NCBI GenBank assembly: GCA_013399115.1
Contig: VXAA01001508.1
Location: forward strand, 1,047,849 to 1,111,848
Reading direction: 5' to 3'
Origin: Anseranas semipalmata
Lineage: Eukaryota > Chordata > Aves > Anseriformes > Anseranatidae
Length of the DNA: 64,000 bases
In this document: in pieces, positions 36,101 through 49,400 of the stretch
Position numbering within the stretch: position 1 is the stretch's first letter
How the letters are laid out: the number at the start of each line of letters is the position of its first letter
Position numbers and translations under genes: made by a program
The notes under the pieces: model-generated
Told to the model about the DNA's origin: nothing
The model's input: only the letters and a program-made list of their open reading frames with translations
Databases searched by the model: none

Positions 36101-38190
36101 TTCCCTTCTGAACAAGGCTGTGGAAAGGACTCCCCGTCTGCTCTGCTAGCAGAGGGGTGGAAGGGAACCAGGGCTGGTTCCCAAGCAGAGATCTCCACCT
36201 GGACGGAACCTCCCCCTGCCACGGCTGGAGCCCCAGGTGCCTCCCGTCCGGGACGGCTGATCAGGCGGTCCTGCTGCCTGCGGCAAACCCAGGATGCTCT
36301 CCAGCACAGAAAGTTGAAAAGCACTAAGTATTTTCTCTTCCTCCCTGGAATAACAACAAACCTAACCAGAGTCCTCAGCTTTTCACAGCCCCAGTCCTTG
36401 TCACGACTCAGACCAGCACCTCGCCCCTTTGGTACCTTCAGATAAACCCCGAGAGCTGCCCGAGGGCTGAGCTCAGTGCTGGAAGCTCCCCGTCTGCGAG
36501 CTGGACGTGCCCCAGTGAATGCAGTCAAACGTCATCCATTTGTTGCTTCCTCCTTCCATCCTGGCAGCCCCACTAGGAAAGAGTTTGGCCTGATTTCTAG
36601 AGCATACTAGGTGCTAAAAGCTCTGTGGATCCCAGCTGAGGTGCTCAGCTTCCTTGAAAGTCAGATATTTGTTAGACATCCCAAATCCCTCTGCCAGCAG
36701 CATTCATAGGAGTCCCTTTGTTCTGCAGGGAAATTCAAATCCAACTGAATCAAACATGCATTTAAAAGAAGTAAGGTAGCGCTTCAAAGAATCCATCAAA
36801 TTATGCTTAGATGTCTACACAGGGGCTTGCCAGGCCCCCCTTGCCCCCGCCCCACACAGCAGAGGATGGCACAAGAGGCTATGGGCGGCTCACCCTGACC
36901 CCTCCATACAGTACTTCCAGCATCTGCCTCCTCCTCTATAAACGCATTGGGGTAATCTTCCTCCACATAGACAATTAATTCGATCAGCCGTTCGCTATCA
37001 GTTCCGTGTTAATCACCTTGTCTGGATGGCGGGTGTTCCCCCTTTCCTCCCACCCAGCACCTATCAAGCCCCCAGCACCCCCTTCCCCACAGCCCAGCTT
37101 TCCAGGGGTCTCTGGGCAGGCTCCTCGCACCCCTGCTACAGCCAGTGCTGTGAAATTGCTCCCCTGCTCTCTCTGGCTTCAGTTTGCAGCAGATTTCGTT
37201 TCCCCCCTCACTCTCACTCTGTTTTTCTGCTCCTCTTTGTTGGCCCTATTCATTATAGAAGAAGGGAGAGATTAATTAGCAGGCCCCGTGCCTGTCTGAG
37301 GGCAGCTCAGCCTGACTCGCAGGCCCAGCACAGTCCAGGAAAGCCAATGATTGAAACTCAGCCTTGGAACTAATCTTTTTTTCAGTTCATATTATTCTCC
37401 CTTTCTATAATTTAATTTACAATGTAATTTCATATTCCCGCTCTAAAGCAGAAGAACCTCTCTTGATATGTACATATATTTTTATCCTGCCAGGTTGGGT
37501 TTGTGTCTGATTTTATTTTATTTTGTTAAACAAAGAAGCTGAAGTCACTTTGTTTCCTTGAATAGAGCAGGAGGATAAATCTTTGCTGGAGATGTGCTGA
37601 GGCATCTTTCCAAATGGTGGATCTTAAGAGGGGATGGAAGAAAGTGTTTTAATCAGACATTTTGGCACCTAAGCCTGAATGAGGAATTGGCCTTTGAATG
37701 TTTGCAGTATTACATCCATTGAAGTATATTACACTGCTTTAACGAGTGTTGATTTTGTTGTTCCTTCTGGAGATGGGAGAAATATTCACAAGTTTATGAA
37801 ACTGCTGAAGAGGTCAGAGACCTTTATTATTTTGTTAACTAGTTCTTTTCTAATGAGACCCCGGTTCACAACTGGGAATCAAAGTCCACAGCAAAGTACA
37901 AATAAACAGCAACAGCAGTGACCACGAGCTAGTGGCAAGCAGATGCTGAACAATGGGCTTTATGGCCTTTCCCAAACTGCGTTTCATTGCACTTTCCACG
38001 TCTTTCACAACCCAAGTAATATTTTGCAAGGAGGAAAAAAAGCTGTTAAAATAGTTGGGTGTGCTGTGGCAGAGCAGCAGAAGGAAAAAAAGGATGCTCC
38101 CTCACCCTTTTTTTTTCTCCTCCTTTTTCTCTATTCAGCATGGTATCAGGCAAACAAGCCTTCAGCTAAATGCAAAATCTGCTTCCATTG
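33110..38190. other. No gene seen; noncoding DNA
   Basis: GC-moderate DNA to about 36550, then AT-richer. Frames up to 151 aa overlap on both strands. The fossil composite repeat at 35107-35300 is the only recognised element. Confidence 0.6.
35107..35300. repeat. Ancient amniote composite repeat, copy 3 (best preserved)
   Basis: Blocks in order: TGTACAGGCTGCTTTGTTTA, ATGAGAGACAATCCCTGCCC, CAGGGATCTGTAATCAAAAC, AGGCAGGACAAACAAATGGA, then GGATGGAAACAAGACCCCAA and AGAGATTAAGTGGCCTGCCT with GAGGCCACCCAGAAAACCTG. The last part is the complement of the MIR-type ACCTTGGGCAAGTCACTTAA core. The fit to the known composite repeat is good over nearly 190 bp. The 109-aa plus and 75-aa minus frames here lie within repeat DNA. 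Confidence 0.6.
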
Positions 38191-38192
38191 TA

Positions 38193-38592
38193 CACAGAAT
38201 CACAGAATCACAGAATATCCCGAGTTGGAAGGGACCCATAAGGATCATCGAGTCCAACTCCTGGCACTGCACAGGTCTACCCAAAATTTTAGACCATGTG
38301 ACTAAGTGCACAGCCCAAACGCCTCTTAAATTCAGACAGGCTTGGTGCAGTGACTACTTCACTGGGGAGCCTGTTCCAGTGTGCAACCACTCTCTCAGTG
38401 AAGAACCTCTTCCTAATGTCCAACCTAAACCTCCCCTGCCTCAGCTTGACACCACTGCCGTGGGTTCTATCACTGGTGATTAAGGAGAATAGGTCGGCGC
38501 CCGGCCCTCCACTCCCCCTCGCAAGGAAGTTGTAGACTGCGATGAGGTCTCCCCTCAGCCTCCTCTTCTCCAGGCTGAACAGGCCAAGTTCA
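38193..38592 (-). mobile_element. CR1 LINE, 5'-truncated 3' end
   Basis: Read on the minus strand this is the 3' end of an avian CR1 non-LTR retrotransposon. On the plus strand it begins with tandem copies of CACAGAAT, the complement of the ATTCTGTG-type repeats that end CR1. There follow the characteristic GTTGGAAGGGACC block, the ATCATCGAGTCCAACTCC block, a GAGCCTGTTCCAGTG block, and further in GATGAGGTCTCCCCTCAGCC and CAGGCTGAACAGG. Homology stops near 38592, so only about 400 bp of 3' sequence is present and no intact reverse transcriptase remains. Severe 5' truncation is usual for CR1, which also makes no clear target-site duplication; I see none. The 142-aa plus-strand frame across it is antisense to the element and is not a gene. 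Confidence 0.93.
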
Positions 38593-40338
38593 CACTACCA
38601 CATGTCTTTGCCCATAGTTTTGGGATACTGTTCCTTGCTCACGACTAGCAGGTCAATTGTGATATCAAGGCACGGGAGTCTCCCTAAGCACCAGTGGTGC
38701 AATTCAGGTATTTGTTCCTAAGAAACCGAAGCTCTTCTTTTCACTTCTCAGTGGCACATGGTGCATGTAGTAATCATGCTTACTGATGAAAGTTACATAT
38801 TTATACTTTTCTCACAATGCTGCTTCTTGCATTTTTTAGAGGGAATTACTAAAACCTTTTCCAACAAGATGGTTCCATTTACCACCAGAAAAAAAAAAAC
38901 AAGATCGCGTTTGTGTCAGCACTGAAGCGTCTCCTGTAGTGGACATTTTCATAACCTGGAGGTTAGTAGCATTTTTTCTTTTCCAGTGGCCTAGAGATTT
39001 CTTTGATGAGACATGCACTACAAACTGGGTTGAAAGTTTCAAGCATTTGAAATTTTGCCCAACTTTTCTTTGTAAGCAAATTCACTTACCACTTGCTCAA
39101 TTACATCCTAACTGCTATAATCTATTCTTGAAATATCAAGCAAAATATGTTACTGTGATGGTCAAAGGAAGAGCAGGCTCTAGCTTCAAGGTCTGATCCA
39201 TATCTCAAAAACAAGACTGTCCGATGGGCATTCTTTTGCCTGGCCACAGTAATGCAGCTCTATTTCTGTGATCATGTCACTTCCAACAACATCTCTTTGC
39301 AAGAGGTCTACAAGATCAGTTTTCCCATCTGACTTTATTTGTTGGACCCTGCTTCAGGTTCTTGCATTAAACTCAAAATGGGAGTTAATACCACGCCAAA
39401 TGGCTTCCATCTCTATTCCACCACCTGGACAATTGATTCATCTCAGGCCAAGCCAGTGTGACAGGTACATCCATCCACACAGGGACATCTCCCAGGTAGG
39501 ATGGGCTGCTAAATGAATGCAACAGATTGCAGCTGACACCCGTAATGCTGATTTTCCCGTCTTCTTATAATCATAATGGGATCTCAGCAATAGAGATGGA
39601 TTTGCTAATTTCCATCTCCTCTCACTTTCTCCTTTAATCACTGTCAGGCATAAATTAATTTCTGCTTAAAGAGCTTTCAGGGAGAGATTCTGTCATTGCG
39701 CAGAGCACTTAAAGGTCGTAAGTCAGGATAATCCCAGAACATTTCCTTCCCAATCTGAGATTTCAGAGCTACAAATGTCATTTAATTTTTTGTTATCTCT
39801 ACATTTTTGCATCGAGCCACCTGGGAACAGTGCCCTACTGTACTGATTGCTATTTTACACCAGGATGCAGGTATGACATATTTTGCACTATGTGAGAAGG
39901 AGCTAATTGGCAGCCCCCCCAGACTCAGGCAAATTGGCCTGAGTACCGGGGACACACAAATAAGTGCAGACCAGCATTAGACCAGGCAAATCCAATCCTC
40001 TGCTAAAGAAGGAGCACTCTCAGACTCTGGACCAACATCCCTGGTGAAACTGCAGTGTTGTTAGTGCCGGATGGCTCAGAAGCAGACCAGCATCACTCTA
40101 GAGGCTAATTATTGACCACATTGCCAAACCAGATGCCCAGCAGATGTACTGCTACAATCCTCCCTTGTCCTCCTCTGGGCTGCAGGAACCAGGTGTTGGC
40201 CTGTATTTATTGCACATAAATATGAGCCATCCAAGCAACCTCGCAGGCCTTTTATTTGGGGCAGGGGAGAGAAGGAAGAAAGTTGAACTCAGTGTGGGAC
40301 TTTCAAAGGCAAGGTGAGAACTGTGCTACCAAGTCACC

Positions 40339-40339
40339 N
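40339..40339. other. Ambiguous base (N) in single-copy DNA
   Basis: Single undetermined base within AAGTCACC-N-C. No repeat surrounds it, so it is more likely a polymorphic or low-quality base than a gap. Confidence 0.99.
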
Positions 40340-41304
40340 CTGACAAACAACCCATCTAAGAATACAATATTGCATCTGTGTCCATCAAAAATGGAGCCAG
40401 CAGGCTGCCAAGAGGACAGTTCAGCCCTTGAAGACCTAAATTGCCACCTAGAGGACCCTGTCTTTCTTCATTGCCACTCTGATGATGACTGTGCTTCACA
40501 AATAGGTGATTTTAAGGTGTTTAAACATAGGCACAGTTTATGTGAACTTCTGCATGTTGCACCGAAGATACAGGCTGGGGGAAAGCAGCAAGCTAACTAA
40601 ACCAGAAGGAGTAAAATCATTAAGAAAAGACATTTTTCTAAAAAAAAGCTAGTGAATAAATTATCATTCCTGCTCATTAAAAATTCAGTGGAGATGAAAC
40701 TGTGTGTGGTGATAATGAGCAAATGTTTATATTTGCAGAGAAGTGTAACTGCATAGATGGAAAATTATTGATTTATCCACAGCTTCAACACATTTTGTGC
40801 AGTTACTCGGATGGATGTCTGTCCAGCTGGCTGCACAACCAGCAAAGGAAGAGTTGTCCTGAAAAGTGGGTACAACGCTTTAGAAATGATTTCATGAGGA
40901 AACAAACTATTTTTACCGTATCTTGTATATTTTTTTTGAGAGGCAAAACTGAAGACGGCATCTATGTCATTTTCTCCTATTCCCAAGTTCTTTTTTTTAA
41001 AAAAGGAAAACAAAATCCCACAAGGCTTTCTTCATAGTGTTTTAGTTTGTCTGAAAGTTACTTTCCATCATCAAAACCATTAACCAATTAAAAACAGCTT
41101 TCCAACTTGAGTGCATCCAGTTTTTTCCACCCTCAGCCTAGCCCGGGTTATTTATTTCTTTGCACCTGCACTTACTAGCAGGAGGCTGTGGGAAGGCAGA
41201 AATGCCCAAGATGACTTTTTTCCTCTACACTTTCATGTTGGCACTCCATGTGCCTGTCCTTCAGAAAGCCTGTGTTATGCAGCCCAGGCAACCTTGGTTT
41301 GCCA

Positions 41305-41340
41305 GCCTCTGGATTTCCATCCCCTGGATTTCCATCCCTT
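41305..41340 (+). repeat. Short tandem duplication (CTGGATTTCCATCCC)
   Basis: CTGGATTTCCATCCC is present twice in direct succession. In the overlapping frame it duplicates a few residues, but the frame is not a supported gene. Confidence 0.85.
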
Positions 41341-41709
41341 CCCTTTTGGTAGTCCTTCCTCCTTCCCCATCCTTTCCTTCTCCACCAGCGTCTCTACCCA
41401 CCGAGTTGCCCATGGCCCAAGCAGCCCTCATCTTGTGGGATCCAAGGACCCTGGCTCCCCTCCCAGGAGGTGGCCGTCAGCAATGCCCTCTCCTTCCCCA
41501 ACAGCACCGTCTTTAAGTGTTTCCAAACGACGCGGTTTCCAGGCTCCCAGGCAGCCAGTTGGCACCTTTTCAAATGAGCCACTGAATGGCAAATGCAGAG
41601 ATACACTGGGATAAAATGAGCTCTTCTTATTGATTTTCCAAACCAATATGGCACTGACGCTGCCTCTTTGTGCCATTTCCCTCCTCTGCCAGGAGGCATT
41701 CACACCCCT

Positions 41710-41960
41710 TCCATCATTTTAATTAGACATTACACCTGACACAAATGCCGAGTTGATTAACCTTAAAGGAGCTGAATAGGTTCTCTGATCGTTAACACGG
41801 GGCCCCTGACATACTATAACTCATGCTAACATGTGCTGTTGCACAAACTCACAGCTTCTTCAGCTCACTCTCCAAAGCCACAATGCAATGTAATAACATC
41901 TACAGAGAGCTTTTTATGAGACTGTCTCACATAATAATGCTATAAAAGCAAGATTTAAAA
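41710..41960. promoter_or_regulatory. Candidate conserved noncoding block with TATA-like end
   Basis: Single-copy AT-rich DNA with TTAATTAG (TAATTA at 41720-41725), GTTGATTAACC near 41752 and a GTTAAC near 41791. A good TATA-box match, TATAAAAGCA, sits at 41941-41950. A frame of 126 aa opens about 20 bp later (41967-42347) but has no recognised domain, so I do not call a promoter-gene pair. Confidence 0.25.
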
Positions 41961-43230
41961 GATGGATTGCCCTGGACTCCGCAGACTTCACTTTTTAATG
42001 TTTACATAAATGCACCTTTTCCCGCGGTGTTTTCAGATAACAGGGCTTCCCGAGTCGTGGAAGTCGAGGCAGCCATCAACCTCCCCTTCCCCCAGGAGCG
42101 GCTCTCAGCAGGAAGCGGAGTGCTCTGGTGGGACCCTTCTGCCGGTCCCCAGCTCCTCCTCTCCTCTGCTGGGGGACGGGAGGAACGAAGCAGCATGCAA
42201 AGACTCATTTGTCACATCCAGAGCCCTCCCGTGAACACTTCATTTGTAGGAAAAGTTTTGGATGTCAACAGAACCCATCCAGCCTTAATATGCCTTTGTT
42301 ATACCACGCTAAAGACAAAAGGAGAAACATTAAGCTGTGATGTTTAAGAGCCTGTTGCCAAAGGAACAGTTTTTCTGCTCAGACGCGACTCCCTGCTCTG
42401 CACAGCTACAGGCTTTAATTTGTCTGTGGCTGGGATAAGCCCAAATCAGCCACCGGCTGACACACACCAAGTACAACTGAATCAACGCAACCTAGAAAGA
42501 GAAGCTGGTTTTCACACGAAGTTGATTTTATGCCCAACAACCTCAGAAGAGGAAAGTAACCCAAGCTGCACCAGTGCCAGGCTTCTTGGTTCAGCTATGC
42601 CATTCGGTGGCAGAGGAGGACCAAATCCCAGCACTGGTGTGACATTATCCAGGGTTTCCTCGCCCTCACGTCAATCAAATCAGGTTCCACTTTTGGAAGC
42701 AGCAAGGGGAGAGCTGATCCTTCTTGGTCAGCAAGAGAAGGAAGAGGGACAAGAGGTTGTGAAGGCATCTACCTACCTGTGTCACGGGGCGGGGGGAACA
42801 AACTGCGAAGGAATAAGTAAGTTCTGTGATTCGGTATGGCTTAACTGATCCAGGCTGAGGACAGACTCCTCGTTCAGCAGGCAGAGCTCCACCGAGACTG
42901 AGAAATTGCTGGAGATGTACAAGTTCTGATGACACCCCCTGTTAGTTAATCGGCAGCACTGATTTTGCTGTGCCTTCATCTCACTTGTTTGTCTTTGCCC
43001 TGCATTAAAACCTGTGAAGCCTGCAAACAACACAATGCTTTTTGGATTAGGCTGCTTGTCTGACAACGAACTGGGGCTGGGAGAATTCCCACCTCCACTG
43101 AAGCAGAAAGGTGGTGTTTGTGATCCTGTTAGGATACAGCTCAGGTGGTTAGGAAAGGAACTTTCTGGATTGCTTGAAGATGTCTGCGATTTCAGGTCAA
43201 TGCTGCCTCAAGCATCTTCTCAAGGCCATG

Positions 43231-43232
<2 letters not shown>

Positions 43233-43262
<30 letters not shown>
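43233..43262 (+). repeat. (CA)15 microsatellite
   Basis: Thirty bases of uninterrupted CA dinucleotide, likely length-polymorphic. Confidence 0.98.
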
Positions 43263-43265
<3 letters not shown>

Positions 43266-44450
43266 TAGTCCCAAGGCAGCAAGGACTTCATGTTATTCTG
43301 TTGCTATGTGCTTAGCGGCATTCTGGGAATAGAGCGGCTTTGCCCATTCCAAACACAAAACAAACAAAACACCACACACAAACTGCTGAGTACCCAAACA
43401 CAGCAAGCAAGATATGCTTCTGCTATGAAGTCTGGGATACACAAGGATAAGACAGAGCTGCCGCACTGTCAGAACCTCTAACTGTTTCTCCCCATACTCT
43501 TCCCATAATCAAAGCTGTCTTACCAGACCCCTCTGCACAGAATTCCACCTGCTAAGCAGTGGGGAGATGGACAGAAGATGACAGGAACTCTGCTGCTGCT
43601 TTCACATCACTGACTTCAAGGCCTGATCAGTTCTACCTCCTAGGCAAGGAGGCTAAGGATCACACGTTTTGAATTTGAAAGAGCCTGTTGCAATCTCGCA
43701 TGGCAGTCCAGCAGAACAGAGGGAGAGGGTAGCCACAGCTGGCTGCCGAGCAGCGTTCCTTTGAAATCCTTCCCTGCACCAGGCAGACAGATGTCTTGCC
43801 AAGCTGATTGAGAACAAGTGGAAAACAGTGAACACAAACACATCTGTGGTGGTGTCAGACAGAGAGAAGGTTGGCGTTGTAAGATGACAATATTGCTCAA
43901 CCCTATTCCTACTAAGAGCAATGGAACTACGTTCTCCAGGAACCAGGAGAGTGGGAGAAAGAAAAATTGCCACGCAGCTTGGGGATAGCTCAGGCTGGTA
44001 GATACCAGCAGGGCTCAGCTGTACATAGCAGGCTGCGCACCCCACCTACGTGCCCTGCCATCAAGTTAGAGCCCCTCTAGGCAAATGGAGAAGTTGAGGG
44101 ATGTACCTGGGTATGTAGCAATGCCAGTGTTGCGCAGGGGCAGGGAGACAGACCTGGGAAGTGTGGAGGACAGAAGGGGGTGAGGAATAAACAGCCAGAG
44201 TTTGCTTTTATGTGCCTGAACCTCCCTGTGTTGGTTTGCATGGGTGTGTAACACAAGGCGGTAGCCAAACTAACCAGGAATCACTTGTCCTGAAGGGCTC
44301 CTGCATCTCCCAGACAGAAAGAATGCATCCGAAACGATCACTTTCCCTTTGTGCATGCCAGGTTTCTTTCCCTTGATGGAGAACAGCTCCATCTTTCCCT
44401 TCTCTCCTCCATTCAGGCAGCCTGCTGCAGAAAGCCTCCTTCTTTCTCCT

Positions 44451-44458
44451 ATTTGCAT
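44451..44458 (+). promoter_or_regulatory. POU octamer (ATTTGCAT)
   Basis: Perfect octamer in single-copy DNA, followed by AAGTGATG. An isolated 8-bp match; expected by chance about twice in a window of this size on both strands. Confidence 0.2.
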
Positions 44459-44840
44459 AAGTGATGATGCAGCCATCCTAATTATCAAGGGAATCCACAG
44501 CTCCCTCTCCCAGCACCTCCCCGCTAGCTGCTGCTCTTTCCCTGCTACGGGTTTTGCTGGCAGATGGGACCAGAGCCTCCTCAGCCCACTGGCTCTTCCT
44601 TGAAGAAGAAGAAAGTGACAGCCCTGCAGGCAGCCAGGAGTGGCCGGAGCGCGGCAGCGTGACTAATCCGCCCGTCGGAAGCGTCCCAAAGGCCAGCATC
44701 GAGGTTGTGCTCGCACAGCCAGCTCCCCTGGGGGGAAAGGGGACACCGAGTGCAAGCAGGGGGGCTGCACCATTGCCTTCGAGGATCAAGTACATCTCCC
44801 CCCACGCCACTGAGCTGTGAAGATGCCTCTTAAGTCCTCC

Positions 44841-44855
44841 TTTTTTTTTTTTTTT
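44841..44855 (+). repeat. Poly-T tract (T15)
   Basis: Fifteen consecutive T between single-copy segments. If read on the minus strand it is a poly-A run, but no retrotransposon or processed pseudogene body lies next to it that I can identify. Confidence 0.95.
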
Positions 44856-46448
44856 ACTGGGGGTCTAAGGTTTGGGGAAAGTCAGCTCTGAAGCATACAG
44901 CTGGGGGTGGCTAGACAGTAGGGCTATGAGCAAGCTCATACATATGGAAGGCTGACCTTACCAGCTCCGCTCAGTGCTCGCTCTGCACATCAGATATGAT
45001 TTGCAATCAGCCATGGCCACACTTTTCTCCATTTCACCCTCAAGTCCTGTCCCTACAGCACTGCTTACATATGTTTTTGCCCATGTTTTTTGATTTATCT
45101 GTCCTACTTCTATCCCTATAACCCATTACCTCAGCAAATTAGCAGTTACAATGACTGTTCTGCCAGACATCTCTTGCTTTGTTTGTGTTAGGACTGGGCC
45201 TTTCATGCAGAGAAAGATGGATTTTGTGGTGCTATTTATCTGCCTGTAACAAGGTTGCTAGCAAAGTCCAGACACCAATAACCACATCCATAGCAAGGCC
45301 TGGGTAGCATGGCCCAGCCTGCACATAGCTTTTTATGCACACAGCATCAGATGGTCAACGCACGTGACCATCTTTTTGTGTATGCCTGGAAATGCTCCAA
45401 AGAACTGATGAACCAATCGGGATTACAGACAGGAGTGAGTTTAGTTGCAGTCCCTGGGGGAAAACAAGGCCTGTGCGGAAGGAAGTAGGACAGGAGAGAT
45501 GAAAATAGTCTATCAGGAAAGCAAGCCAAAAACCTGCCAGAATATCCAGCAAAATGCAAGACAGCCTTCTCCCTTACTCCAACCCCACGGGCTCCAGCAT
45601 CCCACGAGCCATCAGCTGAGCTGTCAGTACACTCAGCAATTCCAGGACACCCATTTCAAGCCCCAGAGTTGCAAAGCATGAGAGCCAAATTTGGGAGTGT
45701 GTAAGGGGATGGGGACCATGTCCATCTTAGATGGTGCTAGGGCAGTCTAAGCACCTCCTCCTCTGTCCTGCCTGTGACTGTTCCCCACGTTGGAGTCCTG
45801 CTTCTGCTCTGAAAGGACACCAGCACAAGTCAACAACCCCTCCTCACAGCAACTTTCTGCTTATGGACTTTGCTGGGCACAGGCCCCGGGCTGAACTGAA
45901 CCCGATGAAGGTTTTAAGGCTGGACAGAGCTTGCACCCCACTTCAGTGCTGGGGCCTGGCTCCCGGAGCAGTGCTCAGAGATCCCCCGTCCTACCTCCTT
46001 GTTAGAACTGAGTTGTCATGTTCCACTTGCTCACTTCCTTCTCCCCATCAGTGTCTCAGCTGGGTCTGACATGCCCCATCTGCAAATATCCCGATCCAGC
46101 CCCTCCAGAGCGGACACGTGAGCACGCACAGCTCCAGCCGGGGAGGAGCTAAAATCCCTCCTGCAGATGGATTCCACAAGAGCCTTCCACCGGGCCCTTG
46201 AGCCACGAACACTAGCCAGATGGCCTCACCGCACGGTGTCCCACCACGTTTTGTAAGCAGCAAAGGTGCCAATTATCTCTTCCTTCCCTGCTTTGAAATC
46301 CTCGCTCTCCCCACAACACATATACTCTTTTACTTGTCCCGCTTTCCACGTTCCAGGTTGGCAATTAGAATTTGCAACCTCTGAGCTTCTCTGCAAACTG
46401 ATGAGCTGCTAAAAATACAGCCCCTGCAGGCACCCATTCAACTTCTAT

Positions 46449-46498
46449 TTCTGTATTTTTTATTATTTATTTTTTACTTTTACTTTTTTTTTTTAAAC
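46449..46498 (+). repeat. T-rich low-complexity tract
   Basis: TATTTTTTATTATTTATT-type sequence ending in a long T run. Low-complexity DNA; no element recognised. Confidence 0.85.
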
Positions 46499-49400
46499 CA
46501 ATTTGAGATGAACAAAGCACTTCAACAAAGGGAAGGAGAAAATGCTGTGATTGTGAAGAAGGATTGCTGCCATTTACTTTGTTCATTTTAATTACACAAA
46601 GTCATCACTTAGTGGGGAGCCTCAGGATAGGAAAAGGAAAAGAGAAGGAAGAGAAGTCTCCATATCCCACCTCTTTATTTCACTACGCTCCATTTTAAAG
46701 CTTCCTCCGACATCCTGGACAACAACATCTGAACTGGCACTGTTACATCACATTTATACTCATAAATACTGCCATGTTCAATAGGTAACTCACCTGCTGG
46801 GCCTTCAGCCCCCAGAACTGCAAGGGCCCTAGCTCTCTCCATGGAGCAGCACCAAGCAGGCTGCTCTCCTCTCCCACAGCTGCAGCACAGCACCATCCTG
46901 CCCAGCCCCCTGGGAAGGGGATGGACTGCTCATTTATAACCTTCTCACCAGCCCTCTCCTGCCACCTCCCAGCTGGGAGCTGAGGCTGGAAACAATTAGG
47001 AAGCTTCAGGACAATTAAGAAGTTCAAGACAGAAAAGTACAAGCTGTGCCTGAAGAAGGCTAGGAACTGGGACTGGCTCCCTTTCTGTCTGCTATTAACT
47101 CATTCTGCCACCTGCCGCAAATAATATTCCTGTTGCTGATTCCCTCTTGACAGACCCATCATCAGCTAATGGCCCTGAAGCACTACGTGTTGCGTGGGCT
47201 GGCAGCCCTGGCTTGGCTGGTGGCAGCTGTTTTGCAGAAGCTGTTAAACTGAAGCATCTGAGCCCCCAAACTGGGCTGGCTGAGGAGGTTGCTGCCCCAA
47301 AAAACAACCGTTAAGGCTTGGTTCAGAGGGTCAAGAGAGCTCCTGGCTTTCAGAATGCTTCTGCAATGAACAACCACTTTTGGTGGGACTGTTCCTGATG
47401 CCAGGGTTCCCAAATCCTTGAGGTCTCTTTCACCCTCTTTAGGGTTGCAGCAAAGTGCCCGGGTTGGGGGCACAGAGGGGCATTGAGTGCCTTCTCCCTT
47501 CCAGCCCTGCTGTTCCTCAGGACTGAGCCCAGCTCCCTGGGTCCTCAGTACAAAACGGCACCTTTCCTCAAATAAATTATCTCATTGTGCTTCCCACAGC
47601 TGCCTGAGACATTTCTACATTTTCTGGCCCACAAGAGCTTCATCATCTTTATCAGGGATTTTGGCCCCAGCCTTGTTCTAAAAGTTTAGGCTTTCCTCAA
47701 AGGTCCGATTTGGTTTCATCCTTGCAGGCCCCCCTAAATTCCACTCCCAGGCCATTAACACAGACCCGCTGGCTGAGAGTTTGCAGCTTTTTTATTGAGC
47801 GGTTTTGGTTTTCACTCAGGAATTTCTCTGCTCGTTTTTCTGAGTACTTGGGGCCCTGTGTTTAGAAATTCTCTCCTCTCGCACCAATTGCCACCTTGTT
47901 CTTTGTTTGACATAGGTTTTCTCCTTTGTAGTTGTATCTTCGGGAAGCTGTTGCCTTTCTTGTTTAACTACAGGGCTTACAGGCATTAGCCATGGGTCCT
48001 ATCCCTCTAATGCCTGTGGCCTGCAATTCCATTTGCTCTGCTGCTTCTGGCATCAGCATAAGGTTTTCCCAGCCAGGATCAGGTCCCTGCACTATTTTTT
48101 GCACATTCCTTTCTAATATTTAATTTTATTACACTCGCCACTGTTTTGGTAATTAGTAACATTGTCTAACCTGCAACATTTACAGGCTTCAACTTTTAAT
48201 TCTAAGTTTATTCCCGCACTCCCTTACCCTTTCTTTTTGGATTGTGTTCAACAGATAAGACTTTCACAGACAACATGCTGCTACTGTTGTTGTGGTTGTT
48301 GCTATTTATCTTCAAATATTTACAGCATTTCTTCCAAGCTTTCTTTCCATTCCTCCTCAATCTCCCTTGGTAAGGATGTTGCATTAACCTTCATGAAGAA
48401 AGTTCTGCTTTTTTCAAATCATTCCATCAGTTCCCCCCCTCTTTTTTTTTTCAGGTACAGGTAGAATCAGATTTGGATAAGAGTCAGAATCTCTATTTCT
48501 AAGAGAGCTCTTAAAATTTTGTTTCAAAGAAAATCTGATTCTTGAAGAAATGCCAATTTTTTTAAACTCTTCATAAAATGACTTCACTAAAGCAAGTTTT
48601 TAAGCAAATGATAGTGTTTTGTTTGGAAAATATTTAAAGTAAATTGACCTTGGAGGTGTATTGAAACATAAAGATTGTCACTACCATTAACATTGATCCT
48701 CTTGGTCATTAAAAATAATACCACGAGGGATACTGCTCTAAAGCTTAAAATAACGCTGTTAAGAATGAAGGCTGTAGGTGGATGTGTCAGGATCCAACAG
48801 GATATTACTGCAGAAAGATGTCCCAGTCCCCTAAACCCATCTTTTTCTCTACCTTGCTCCCCAACATCTTTACTCATTGCTTTACCCTGTCCTTGGCGTG
48901 GTATTAGCTCTTGTGAAGGTCTAACAGCTGCAGCACTGCTGATGGCCGTGCCATCTCCACCACCTGAAGATGTCCTGTCTACACGGGTATCCCTCCTCTG
49001 AACCTCTCCTGCTCCCAAGTGATCATGCACTAGGGAGCAGTGGGATGAAATCCCCTCTAAAAGGAGATTGAAACTTGTTTCTATCCAGGGAGCCGGGTAG
49101 CCTGGTGAAACAAGGTTGCCTCTCTTTGAAAGTCCAGAAGAGTGCCACGGCATTCATTAGGGGTCCTGCATCATTGCGTTGTAATTGCTGAAAGGAAATC
49201 TCCTTGACTGACATAGATCAGACAAGATACTGGGCACCTTTACTAGGGAAAACAAACTAACAAAACAGACCGGCAGAGCTGTAGAACTGGAGAGCTATCT
49301 TTCACATAGCAGCTGGGGGAAAGCTGTTTTTGTGGAAAGCAACCAAAAAAGACTGAAGCGAGATGCTAAGGACCATTTATTCAAATCCCCTACATGACGG

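Larger units (their letters stand above)
38593..41700. other. No gene seen; noncoding DNA
   Basis: Includes AT-rich single-copy DNA at 39640-40250 with few frames, and an N at 40339. The 114-aa frame 40256-40600 crosses the N. The 167-aa frame 41111-41614 is Ser/Pro/Phe-rich and crosses a tandem duplication. Confidence 0.6.

Noticed and set aside
38055..38483. 142-aa plus-strand frame
   Set aside because: It lies over the antisense 3' end of a CR1 element.
40440..40454. CTCF site on the minus strand
   Set aside because: Only 13 of 15 positions fit, with a mismatch at a normally fixed base.
44841..44855. Poly-A tail of a processed pseudogene (minus strand)
   Set aside because: No gene-like body is recognisable next to the tract.
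48587..49153. 188-aa minus-strand frame as a gene
   Set aside because: No domain, and an opposite-strand frame of 108 aa covers the same DNA; composition does not suggest coding selection.
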